A stretch of DNA of 39,833 bases from a virus. The translations under genes and the position numbers were made by a program. Below the pieces are notes generated by a model that did not search any database, was not told where the DNA came from, and worked only from the letters and a program-made list of their open reading frames with translations. Within the stretch, counting starts at the first letter, position 1. The number at the start of each line of letters is the position of its first letter. The stretch is taken from positions 1 through 39,833 of IMG/VR virus record IMGVR_UViG_3300044695_006809, one strand, 5' to 3'. Positions 27,568 to 36,795 of this stretch are shown here, one piece after another.

Positions 27568-30500
27568 TTACTTGACCACGCTGGCCTTGGCTCGTGCTTT
27601 GATCGCTGCGCTGCGGGCTTTGATTCGGGCATCGGCTTCCTGCACGGGCAGCTTGAGCAGGTCGGAGCCTTCGAGGCTCAGCCAATCCTTGTAACCTTGA
27701 CCGACGGCCTTCTCGTATCTCCACACGGCGTCACGGCCCAGGGTTTCCAGCGGCACGCGCACGTTGTCCTGGATGACGGTCACCTGGTCGCTCGGCATGG
27801 GCAGGGACAGGCCACGAGCCAGCAGAGCACCGAGCACACGATGCGCCTCGCCGCTCTCCACGCTGGTGTAGGCGCGACTCCAGGGGGTGCGTTGCAGTTT
27901 CACCTCCTCGCCCAGCAGATTGAGCTGGGGGCGGCCATCGTTGACAAATTTGCGGGCGATGGGCATGCTGCGCAGCATCAGCTCGGCAGCGCCCTCGGGC
28001 TTAAAGTTGCGCGGATCGGTCCAGGCCTCCGCGTCCTTCACTAGGGTCGGCATAAAGCCTCCGGCAAAGCCGGTGCCGGTCTTGATCATCTGGTCGATCG
28101 TGCTGGTCACTTTGTCTGAGCTAAAAGACGGCTCGCCAAAGAGTTCCACGAGATTCCGCACGGCAGACACGTTCTTGACCTGCGTGTAACCGGTGGCCAC
28201 GCCGCGCAGCAGATGCCCAGCGGTGCCGCGTTCGGCCCAGCTCGCGGGTTTGTGGCGCTTCTCATCGAGCATGCCACCGACCACGGCAAACAGGCCCATG
28301 GTCGGCCATTGCTTGTAAGACACTCGGCGCACCTTACCGCCTTCGCGTTTCCACATCGTCAGGCGTTCGTAGCCTGCGGCCATGCGTTCCTTGGCCTGCT
28401 GTGGGTTCAGGGTGCTCCAGTCGCCTTCGATCTGCCAGCCTTCGTCTTCGTCGTCACTGTTCAGGAAGATCGCCGCCAGTGTGCTGGCCAGCATCAGGCC
28501 CACGAGGTTCTTGCCGAGCAGCAGCTCCTGCTGCATGCGGCTCACGTCGCGGCCATAGAAGCCCGCCTTGCCCAGCACATAGCTGCCGGGGATGTAGCGG
28601 GTCAGATCCGCGCCGAAGTTCGCGCCGAAGCGCATGAACCGCGTGCCGGTGATGCCGTGCAGGGAACCGGCCATCACGCCGGAAATCACCCGGTAGAAGC
28701 GGTTTGCCGTCACGTCTTGCGCGTAGTCGCCCAGGCCACGCTGGATGCTGCCAAGTCCCTGCTTCATGGCGCTGTAGATGATGCCAAACACGCCGGTGGG
28801 ATCGTTCTGGTAGGCTGCCATGTCGCCGATCTCTGACGCGGCGGCGTAGTCGGCAGGTTTCACGGTGCCGTTGAGGATTTCGCGGGTGCGAGCGCTCACC
28901 GTGGCGCGTTCTTGGCTGGTCTTTGGCTCGGCACCGCCGGTCACTTCCCGCAGCGCTTGCGTGCGGGCGTCGGCGCGTTCGCTTGCCGTGAAGCCCACCC
29001 TGCCCTGGTAGAGTTCAGGGTGCAGCGCCCGTGCCACGGCGATTGCGCCCTGCGTGGTGGCCGTGTTGTTGATGTGGTCAGCGGCAGCCATTAGGCGGCC
29101 CGTGAACATCATCACCGGAGCCAGGCCGTATTTCTGAAACGTGTTGCCGTTCTTCCACAGGTTTTCCCCCAGCGGCACGGGTGTCACGCTCGTCTCGCCC
29201 TCCAGCGCCTTCTTCAGGTCTGCGCCAAAGCGTTTCAGGTAGCTGGTGTCTCCCTTGAAGAGGATTTGACCGCTCTCCCGCACGCCTTCAAACAGGCCGC
29301 GCCACCACTGCGCATGCGCGTCGATGGCGGCGCGGCCTTGCCCACGCGCCATGAGTCCACCGATCTGCATGAGGTTTGTGCCCATGCCGTTGATGGCGGC
29401 CAGCCAGGTGTCAAACTGCGTGCGCAGGCCAGACAACACGGCGGCGGTCCAGTAGGAGTTCAGCACCTCGATCCAGCTCGCGCCGGTCTTCTTCTGGATG
29501 GCGTTCAGCAGATCGCGCAGTTTCTGGTTGCGGATCACACCTTCCGGCAGCTTCCAGGCGGCTTCTGCCAGCGTGCGCAGTTGTGCGGTGTCGGCAGCGG
29601 TCAGCATGCGCAGGCCGTATTCAGGGGCCACGGCCTCCCGCCACATCTCACTGTTGAACATGCCCAGGTTGATCATGCGCAGCAATTTTGGCAGTGCCTT
29701 CTGCACCTTCACGCGGTCGGTCTTGTCCTTCTCACCGAGCACGCCCGCCTTCTCCAGCTCCCTGTTGAAGACCTTGCGGCGCTCACGCTGCCAGGCTTTG
29801 TCCAGTTCGTTGGTCAGGGCCAGGCGTTCGTCCTGCGTCAGTCCTTGCAGCCGCTCGTCCAGCATGAGCCGCCGGTAAATCTCGATCTGCCGGGCCTTCT
29901 GTGTCGAAGGCATGTCCGTAAAAATTTCCGCCCAATTCATGCCGGGGGCGATCTTGGCGGCCAACTCCTTCAGCAGCTTGGCCAGCGCCGGGCTGTCCTT
30001 GGCCAGCAAACGGTTCTTCGTAGCCTCGGCAGCTTTGGCGGTCGTCTCAGCAGCCTGCTGCTGCCATTGCTGCAAGGTCTCGTTCAAAGCCCGAACAGCC
30101 AGTGGTCGCCCCTGCGCCCAGGCCTCGGGAGAAATGCCACCCGCCTGCGCCTCCTCATCCCACACACGCATCACCGCCTCCATGGCCCGCTGCGGATTGC
30201 GCAGGACTTCCGCCCGCACATCTACGGCACGTTGCCCGCTTTGATCTGCGCCCGTCGCCAGCGTCTGTCCATAGCCAGCCGCCTCAAAGCCACGTTGCAC
30301 CGCCTGCTTCACCATGCCCGGCGCATAGGCCACCGTCGGCGTGGCTGGCATCAGCTCATTGAGCCGTTTCAGTGCCGCCGACTCGGTCATACCCAGCTCG
30401 ATGAGCATGAGGCGCACCTGCTCCCGGCCTGCCTTCCATGACTCTTCAAACATGGGAGCCTCTGCCACCTGATCCACAAACGTGCGGGCCAGCAATTCAC

Positions 30501-33500
30501 CGAATGACAACGCATCAGGCTTCAAAGGCTTGCCCCTGACCGCTGCACCCAGCGTGCGCTTGAGACTCGCCACCAGCGCCGCCAGCGCCGTTTTCTGTTC
30601 TGGCTTGACCTGGCTGCTCTTCGCCTTTTGCAGCAGCGCACGGGCCACATCGTCGATCATTTCATCGCGTTGCGTCTTGCCATTCACCAGCCCCGCCACT
30701 GCCTCGCGAATCGTCACGCGCGGTTTCAATCGTGCGCCCATGACGGCATTCAGAATAGCCTCCACGCGCTCCGTGATGTCACCCTGCACATCGTTGAGGA
30801 TGCGAGTAATTTTCTCCACCGCACCAGTGCCACCGCCTTCAAAGCGTTTGTCCATCACCGCGTCGGCACGATCCACGAGGATGCCTTGCGCGGCCATCAC
30901 GGGGGCGATGGGTTGCAGGATGGTGTTGTTCACCACGCCACGCTGGCGCAAAGCGCGGGCGGGGTCGGCGCTCAGAAACTCACGGGTCCACACGCGGGCC
31001 ATGCGCTGGCTTTGCACATGCGCCCACAGGCGCTGCACCTCCGTGCCGTTGGTGGTCGATTCCGAGGTCAGGCGTGAGATCAGCAACGCAGCGGCATGTT
31101 CCGCCGCATCCAGCGGCAGCGGCACGGCCTGCGCCACGAACTGCTCCACCGCTGTCTGCGTGTCCACACTGTCCAGCCAGCGCCGGGCTTGATCCGCCAC
31201 CATCGCATCCGTGCGCGGGCCGTTGATCACACGGGCGGCCTCGTTCGGACTGGCAAAACGGGACTGCGTTTCGTTCGGGGCAGGCGTGCTTCGCGCTACT
31301 TCATCACCAATTCCCCCGGAATCTCCGATTCCGGCAGTCCCGACACTTCGGCCAGATACTTCGTCCGGTCCGGTTGTTCCTCGGCCTTGTCCAACAACGC
31401 CACCAATTTCTGACTGCCGATTTGCAGACAATACTGATCCCACGCTGAGAGATTGGAAATAGCTACGGACATAGGGAATGATAGCATCAATTTCGGCATC
31501 GGTCAATAAGGTGTAAACATTGGCATCGCCGTAATTAGGTTGGGCGCGGCCTGCCAATTTGGCGGTGGCGCGTTCAATGCTGCGGGCCAGTAATTCCTTG
31601 GGATCAACAGCGTAGCGCAGCCATTTGGCCATCTTGGTTTGGCTGCCGGTGTTGGCACGCGCAGCGATTTGCAGCTCTTTGAAAGAAGCTGTGCGGGTCA
31701 GCACTCCCATGAGCTGCTTCAGCGGCGCATGCTGCTCCAAATCAAAGCCACTGCCCGGCGTGTGGGCGTGGTGCAGATGATGCGAAAACTCATGCACCGC
31801 CGTGTTGGCAAGCTGCGCATCGCTCAGATTGTCATTCAGGGCGATGTGGCCGCGCACCACATACTCGCCATGATCACGGCTGCTTTTGGGCATCAGCTTC
31901 AAACCAATGGTCTGAACTTTGCTGAGAGACAAACCCCACAGGCTTTCGAGGCTGGAAATGGCATTGAATACCACGCCGCGCATGGCGGCAGGCACCTCTG
32001 CGTCTGATTGCAAGGCATTGGCCAACGTGCTGTCAGGATTGGCTAGCGTCGGCGTGGCCCGTGCCTCTTTCGGCTTGGTCTTCGGCAGATTCCGCCGCTG
32101 CATGCCGTAGGGGTTGATGCGCTGCGCTCGGTCTGCCTGGGGCGCGCCCCCACGCTTGCCCGTTCCCTGCGGATTGATCGCCCCGACCTCGCTGGTCCGC
32201 ATCGCGGCCTGCCAGGCACCTTGCAAATACTGGCGCACGGCTTCGCCGAAGCGCTGGAGCATGCTTGTCGCCCATTGGGCAAAGGTTTGACCGGCACGAA
32301 CTGCCGCACTGGCCAGATTTACCAGCGCATCCGCGGCGGCACCTGGCAGCGTGGTGCTGCCTGCGTTGCTGCGGTTGCCACCTTGCAGGTTTTGCAGCCC
32401 ACGGCTGGTGCCATAGCGCACCGTGCCACCTTGCTGCTCGACGTTGATCGCGGCGGCAAGGATAGCGTCCTGCGCCTGTTCCGCCTGCTGACCGGTCAGT
32501 TTGATGACTTGACCTGGGCGTTTGAGATTGCGCAGTAGCACCTCGACCTGCCCCTGCTCATTCATGCGGACACTGCGGAGCAGTTGGTCATTGTGCGGCA
32601 CATAGGTATTCCCATTGTTATCACGCAGACTTAGCGTGCCATCCTCTGCCGGAATAAACTGGGCCTCGGACACTTGCGGGTCTGGCATGGCCTGAAGCTC
32701 CGCCAGTCGGACTTGCTGTGCCGTCTCACCCACAGCACGCTGCACCGTTTCAGGGTCTGAAACTTCGATCACAGGGCCATTTGGCACTTCGACCACCAGC
32801 CGCTGCCCGTCTTGCTGCAATCGCCCAGCATAGCCCTCGTAATTCACGACGTCTCCCACTTGCGGAGCCGCCACCATTGCGCCCGTCCCTGCACCTGCTG
32901 GCGCAGTCGGGGACGGCACTGGCATTTCAGTGCCCGTTTGCACATTGGAGCCAGTGATGGTTTGCGCGGGTTCGGCTGTGACTCCCGCGATTGCATTCTG
33001 CGCGATCTGATCGGCAGGCGCACGCTCGCCGGGAGTCAAAGGGGTTTGTGTGGGTGGTGTTGTAGAGGGGTCGGACATTGTTTGTCCTACCCCCTCCAAA
33101 TCCGCCACCTCATCCGCCGTCAGCTCCCCGGTATCCTCCGGCAGGTCCGGCACGAGGCTTTCTTGCGCAATCCGGCTCAGCGTGGAAGGCAGCGGGCCAG
33201 CAGCGCCAGCCAGCGGGGCAGCGCCAGGCGTTGCTCCAGGTGTTTGAGGCGCGCCAGTCGGCGCTGGCGTTTGATTCGGTGGTAAGCCGTCATTCGTTGA
33301 TAGTTCTGGGTTGATGGTTGATGGACTGAGGGCTTGCACAGCGGCCTTGGCTCCCACGCCCACGCCCATGAGTCCGAGAGAGCCAGCCAGGGAATCTTTG
33401 GCGATTTGCAGCCGCTCCGCAGCGCTCAGATAGGGGTTGTCAATGGTGGCGCTGACTTGCTCTCCGAGCATTTCTCCGGCAATGCCTTTGGCGGCATCGA

Positions 33501-34398
33501 GCGCACGGCTGCCAGCACTGGCCCCCTTGGTGGCGATTTGCACCCCCTTCTTCACTGCCAGCATGCCGGGCAGTAGTTCCGCTGGATCTGCCGCCTCGGA
33601 AATCAAAGGCCGCGCTTCGGGTGCAAGCGCACGCCCCAGCGTGGTGTCGTTCTCCAGGGCTTGTTTGTCTGCTTGCAGCTTGGCACGGAAAGGCGTGCGC
33701 AGTAGGTTGGCTTGCAGCGCCTCCCAGGCTTGCGGGGAGCGCGTGGTGAGGTAGCTCTGCATGAGCTTCACGTTTTCCTCATTGCCGAGCAGGCTGTTTT
33801 GATCAGCCCAGTCTGCGTTGCCGTAAAATTGTTTTTGGGTGTCGCGCACCGCTTGATTCTGCTCGTCGATCCACCCACCAAAGCCTTGCTGGTGGGCCAG
33901 GAAATCGCCTTGGTCGATCTGCTGTTTCAGCGCACCGAGTTTCTGCACCAGAGGTTGCTCCGCATCGCTCAGCATGGCCGCGCCGCTGGCGGCAAGTCCC
34001 ACGATGTTGCGGCCCAGCGCTGGGCCAAGGGTTTCCCCTGGCACCTGGCCGGTGACTCCGCCTTGACCATCCGGCAGCACGGGACTCAGACCAACCACGC
34101 CCGTGCCGATGATGGCGGGCAGATCCTTGATGGTCTGGCCCGCCACGCCCGCATAGCGCATGGCGGTTTCTCCGAAGGTCTCGCTCTCACTCACAAACTG
34201 GCGGGCCTGCTGCGCTGCCGCGCCAAAATTCTGCCAGAGTTCCGGCGTCCAGCCCCCATCACGTTCCGCAATGAAGCGACTGGCCTCGCCAATGCCCTTT
34301 TCCACATACGTTTTCCGCGTGTCGAAAGGCAGCTTGGCAAACTCTGGATCGTCCAGCATTTGCCCGAACTCGTCGGGTGAAAGAAGGTCTTGTGGCAT
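27568..34398 (-). CDS. Giant polyvalent protein with zincin motif, 2,276 aa
   Basis: This gene is about one sixth of the genome. It starts at ATG 34398 (MPQDLLSPDEFGQMLDDPEF). Seen in order: a helical N-terminus with Gly/Ala hydrophobic stretches; a Pro/Thr-rich disordered region; a beta-rich part; a zincin metalloprotease motif (TAVHEFSHHLHHA, HEFSH at 869-873); a long helical region (AKAAEATKNRLLAKDSPALA and similar); and a C-terminal part with SYWTAAVLSGLRTQFDTWLA and a LLGKNLVGLMLASTLAAIFL hydrophobic helix. The multi-domain build matches phage polyvalent proteins, usually virion-carried and injected. A structural or ejection role is likely; the specific function is unknown. Confidence 0.8.
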   Translation of the reverse strand: MPQDLLSPDEFGQMLDDPEFAKLPFDTRKTYVEKGIGEASRFIAERDGGWTPELWQNFGAAAQQARQFVSESETFGETAMRYAGVAGQTIKDLPAIIGTGVVGLSPVLPDGQGGVTGQVPGETLGPALGRNIVGLAASGAAMLSDAEQPLVQKLGALKQQIDQGDFLAHQQGFGGWIDEQNQAVRDTQKQFYGNADWADQNSLLGNEENVKLMQSYLTTRSPQAWEALQANLLRTPFRAKLQADKQALENDTTLGRALAPEARPLISEAADPAELLPGMLAVKKGVQIATKGASAGSRALDAAKGIAGEMLGEQVSATIDNPYLSAAERLQIAKDSLAGSLGLMGVGVGAKAAVQALSPSTINPELSTNDGLPPNQTPAPTGAPQTPGATPGAAPLAGAAGPLPSTLSRIAQESLVPDLPEDTGELTADEVADLEGVGQTMSDPSTTPPTQTPLTPGERAPADQIAQNAIAGVTAEPAQTITGSNVQTGTEMPVPSPTAPAGAGTGAMVAAPQVGDVVNYEGYAGRLQQDGQRLVVEVPNGPVIEVSDPETVQRAVGETAQQVRLAELQAMPDPQVSEAQFIPAEDGTLSLRDNNGNTYVPHNDQLLRSVRMNEQGQVEVLLRNLKRPGQVIKLTGQQAEQAQDAILAAAINVEQQGGTVRYGTSRGLQNLQGGNRSNAGSTTLPGAAADALVNLASAAVRAGQTFAQWATSMLQRFGEAVRQYLQGAWQAAMRTSEVGAINPQGTGKRGGAPQADRAQRINPYGMQRRNLPKTKPKEARATPTLANPDSTLANALQSDAEVPAAMRGVVFNAISSLESLWGLSLSKVQTIGLKLMPKSSRDHGEYVVRGHIALNDNLSDAQLANTAVHEFSHHLHHAHTPGSGFDLEQHAPLKQLMGVLTRTASFKELQIAARANTGSQTKMAKWLRYAVDPKELLARSIERATAKLAGRAQPNYGDANVYTLLTDAEIDAIIPYVRSYFQSLSVGSVLSANRQSEIGGVVGQGRGTTGPDEVSGRSVGTAGIGDSGGIGDEVARSTPAPNETQSRFASPNEAARVINGPRTDAMVADQARRWLDSVDTQTAVEQFVAQAVPLPLDAAEHAAALLISRLTSESTTNGTEVQRLWAHVQSQRMARVWTREFLSADPARALRQRGVVNNTILQPIAPVMAAQGILVDRADAVMDKRFEGGGTGAVEKITRILNDVQGDITERVEAILNAVMGARLKPRVTIREAVAGLVNGKTQRDEMIDDVARALLQKAKSSQVKPEQKTALAALVASLKRTLGAAVRGKPLKPDALSFGELLARTFVDQVAEAPMFEESWKAGREQVRLMLIELGMTESAALKRLNELMPATPTVAYAPGMVKQAVQRGFEAAGYGQTLATGADQSGQRAVDVRAEVLRNPQRAMEAVMRVWDEEAQAGGISPEAWAQGRPLAVRALNETLQQWQQQAAETTAKAAEATKNRLLAKDSPALAKLLKELAAKIAPGMNWAEIFTDMPSTQKARQIEIYRRLMLDERLQGLTQDERLALTNELDKAWQRERRKVFNRELEKAGVLGEKDKTDRVKVQKALPKLLRMINLGMFNSEMWREAVAPEYGLRMLTAADTAQLRTLAEAAWKLPEGVIRNQKLRDLLNAIQKKTGASWIEVLNSYWTAAVLSGLRTQFDTWLAAINGMGTNLMQIGGLMARGQGRAAIDAHAQWWRGLFEGVRESGQILFKGDTSYLKRFGADLKKALEGETSVTPVPLGENLWKNGNTFQKYGLAPVMMFTGRLMAAADHINNTATTQGAIAVARALHPELYQGRVGFTASERADARTQALREVTGGAEPKTSQERATVSARTREILNGTVKPADYAAASEIGDMAAYQNDPTGVFGIIYSAMKQGLGSIQRGLGDYAQDVTANRFYRVISGVMAGSLHGITGTRFMRFGANFGADLTRYIPGSYVLGKAGFYGRDVSRMQQELLLGKNLVGLMLASTLAAIFLNSDDEDEGWQIEGDWSTLNPQQAKERMAAGYERLTMWKREGGKVRRVSYKQWPTMGLFAVVGGMLDEKRHKPASWAERGTAGHLLRGVATGYTQVKNVSAVRNLVELFGEPSFSSDKVTSTIDQMIKTGTGFAGGFMPTLVKDAEAWTDPRNFKPEGAAELMLRSMPIARKFVNDGRPQLNLLGEEVKLQRTPWSRAYTSVESGEAHRVLGALLARGLSLPMPSDQVTVIQDNVRVPLETLGRDAVWRYEKAVGQGYKDWLSLEGSDLLKLPVQEADARIKARSAAIKARAKASVVK

Positions 34399-34415
34399 GG
34401 GAGGATGAAATAAGA

Positions 34416-35729
34416 TTAGCGGCCCCCAAGACCACGCCATGCAGCACCAGGCGTGGCAGCAGCAGCAACAGGCCGTTGATCCCCAGGGATGCCGTTGTCA
34501 TCAGGATCACCAGGATTGTAAATCTGGACGCGTTCCCAGCGGTTCTTGGCAGCATTCCATTGCACGTTGGTTTTCACATCGCCTTCGCTCACAGTCTGAA
34601 TGCGGGGGGCTTTGTCCTGCTCGATGGGTGTGAGCTTCGTGCCGGGGCGCGTCGGCCCCATGCCGCCCACGGGCGGGGCATCGAGCGGCTGCTCCTGGAA
34701 CGTGGGCAGGCCTGCCACCGGCGTGCCGCCCAGAGTCGGCACACGGAAAGAGGTGTTGGGCACCTGGGTCATTTCAATGCTGGGAGCACCTTCTCGCTTG
34801 AAGGCTGCCACTTGCTTGCCCGTCTGGTTGTCCACGATTATGTTCATGCCGCCCGCTGGCACTTCACTGAAACGCGGCAGTGGGGGTAGGCCGGTGGCAC
34901 CATTCATCGTGCTGGGGGGCAGCGGCTTTGTGGTGTCCAAACTTGATGCGCCATACATCACGTTTGGAATGGCACTCATAATATCTATTTTGTAGCCTGT
35001 GTCATTGGTCCCTCCACTCATACTGGAAGAGGAACCGGGCCTGTATGGAACGAGAGGTGTTGCAGCACGAGGAGCAAATCCAATTGGCAACCCAGGCACT
35101 TGCGGCATGCCGCCGGGCAGGGGCTGGCCGGTCCAGGGCATATTTAAGGGCGGCAGCAGGGGCTGCTCGGTGTTGGCTTCGGCGGCGGCGGCAGTGCCAT
35201 AGCTGGGCATGCCGAGGGCTTGTTCCGTCGTCGCGGGCGGGGGCAGATTGGCCAGGGGATCGAGCGGCGCAGGCAGCGGTTGGGTGTTGTTGGCGAGCAT
35301 CCCTGGCGCAGGCTGGCCGTAGCCTTGAGGCGCGGCTTGCGGCTGGTCGTAGCCACGCTGGCCGGGGTCGCGATAGCCTACTCCCCGGATTTTATTCCCT
35401 CGGAAGGGCTGCCCGAAGGAGTTCAACCGCTGGCCCGAATAGCCAGCGGCGGGGGTTTTGCCATAGCTCTGGCCACCGCCTGGCATCTGCGGCATGCCCA
35501 TGCGCCCGTTGGGGTTGCGCGTGAGGCTGCGGTCTCCCGTGACGAGACTGCGCGTGGGGCCACTAAGCCTGCGGTCTCCCGTGACGAGACTGCGCGAGGG
35601 GCCAGAGTTCCGCGTCAGGTCGAAGCTCTGCACGTCTTGGCGCGGCTGCATGGGGCCGCTGCTGTAAACGGGCGTCAGCCGCGTCTGGTTCGGCTGCGTG
35701 GGGTCAGTGCTGAAGACGGGTCGGATCAT
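34416..35729 (-). CDS. Gln/Pro/Gly-rich disordered virion-protein candidate, 437 aa
   Basis: Low-complexity, Pro-, Gln-, Gly- and Tyr-rich throughout, with two 14-residue tandem repeats near the N-terminus (RSLVTGDRRLSGPT / RSLVTGDRSLTRNP) from a 42-bp DNA repeat. I chose ATG 35729 because AAGGA lies 8 nt upstream; the longer frame lacks a leader. A C-terminal globular part (NMIVDNQTGKQVAAFKREGA) is less repetitive. It may be a fibre, internal virion or packaging-associated protein, next to the polyvalent protein gene. Confidence 0.6.
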   Translation of the reverse strand: MIRPVFSTDPTQPNQTRLTPVYSSGPMQPRQDVQSFDLTRNSGPSRSLVTGDRRLSGPTRSLVTGDRSLTRNPNGRMGMPQMPGGGQSYGKTPAAGYSGQRLNSFGQPFRGNKIRGVGYRDPGQRGYDQPQAAPQGYGQPAPGMLANNTQPLPAPLDPLANLPPPATTEQALGMPSYGTAAAAEANTEQPLLPPLNMPWTGQPLPGGMPQVPGLPIGFAPRAATPLVPYRPGSSSSMSGGTNDTGYKIDIMSAIPNVMYGASSLDTTKPLPPSTMNGATGLPPLPRFSEVPAGGMNIIVDNQTGKQVAAFKREGAPSIEMTQVPNTSFRVPTLGGTPVAGLPTFQEQPLDAPPVGGMGPTRPGTKLTPIEQDKAPRIQTVSEGDVKTNVQWNAAKNRWERVQIYNPGDPDDNGIPGDQRPVAAAATPGAAWRGLGGR

Positions 35730-35811
35730 AAGTTTTTCCTTTGGTAGATGAGGTGATGATAACAAATTCCGATGCAGATAAAAGCGACAAAACAGGTCAT
35801 GCCAGCGTGAT

Positions 35812-36795
35812 TCAAGGGCCAATGTAGATGCGGACAAATCGCACCGAAAAGAGTTCGTCGGGATCTGTCGAGAGTGATGGCCAGGCGGACCAGTCCGTAG
35901 TCATGCCCGGCGCGACAACAATCGCGCTTGACATGAGTAGTCTGTTATCTCGGTCTCGCCTTTTTTCCCAGTTCAAACTGAACTGGGCTTGACCGAAGTT
36001 GACGACGCGCCAGCGGCACGCCTTGGCCCAAGCTACTCCGGTCAGTTCTGTGTATGAGCCTTGGCTCAGTAAAGACACAGCAGGGTTAAAAGCGTTCTCG
36101 TTGACACTTTGCCATTGATCCTGGTCCCAAGTGGAGACTGCCTCACTGCTGACAGCCGTGGCCTCGCGGCGGAGATTGGAGATGGCATCCTGACGGAGAC
36201 TGACAACGGACTTACTACTCGTCACGCTGTAGGTTCCGGTGCCCAGACTGGGGCCGTAATCAAACGGCGGCGGCTCTTGATCACTGGTCACAGTGTAAAC
36301 GCAGTTTTGCTCCGGTGTCTCACCCTCCTCATAGAAATTAATATTGCCACTCCATTGGGTGTTCGTGGTGATGGTGCCATTCTCAAAATCCTCGGTGCTG
36401 GTTGTTGAGATAACATAGATCGGTGGATTTTCATTGACGTCATAATCGCCGCAGATGCTGGCAAAGAGCTTCTGCGTTTCGACCTCGATGCGCAGACCGG
36501 CAAACCGAAAGCCTTTCACAACTTCTTCCTCCACCGGCAGCCGCTCCAGTGTGTGGATCCCGCCATACCCGTGCAGGCGGACGCCTGGCCCTGCGCGCAG
36601 CTCCACCGGCTGTTCTGCGGTGCTTAGCTGCGGTGTGAGGCCAGACTTCTCTGACCTGGCCAGGGTGTAAACCTCATTCGCGCCGGATGAAGTCACGCCG
36701 GAGATGGTTTGCTTGTCGCCATACCCCTGCATGCGAGCGCCCTTCCCAGGCCAGAGCCTGGGAGAATCAAAGAGCGCTTTAATTTCAGGCATCAT
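35812..36795 (-). CDS. Virion or tail-associated hypothetical protein, 327 aa
   Basis: A beta-rich, Ser/Thr-rich protein (QTISGVTSSGANEVYTLARS, RLHGYGGIHTLERLPVEEEV, TEDFENGTITTNTQWSGNIN). No family is recognised. It begins in an ATGA overlap with the end of the Fn3-like repeat protein and is in the same leftward operon, so a fibre or tail-tip partner is plausible. Some segments (NRLLMSSAIVVAPGMTTDWS) resemble structural surface proteins. Confidence 0.55.
   Translation of the reverse strand: MMPEIKALFDSPRLWPGKGARMQGYGDKQTISGVTSSGANEVYTLARSEKSGLTPQLSTAEQPVELRAGPGVRLHGYGGIHTLERLPVEEEVVKGFRFAGLRIEVETQKLFASICGDYDVNENPPIYVISTTSTEDFENGTITTNTQWSGNINFYEEGETPEQNCVYTVTSDQEPPPFDYGPSLGTGTYSVTSSKSVVSLRQDAISNLRREATAVSSEAVSTWDQDQWQSVNENAFNPAVSLLSQGSYTELTGVAWAKACRWRVVNFGQAQFSLNWEKRRDRDNRLLMSSAIVVAPGMTTDWSAWPSLSTDPDELFSVRFVRIYIGP

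Noticed and set aside
33050-33314. Plus-strand small frames opposite the polyvalent protein
   Set aside because: Antisense to the continuous 2,276-codon frame and without leaders.
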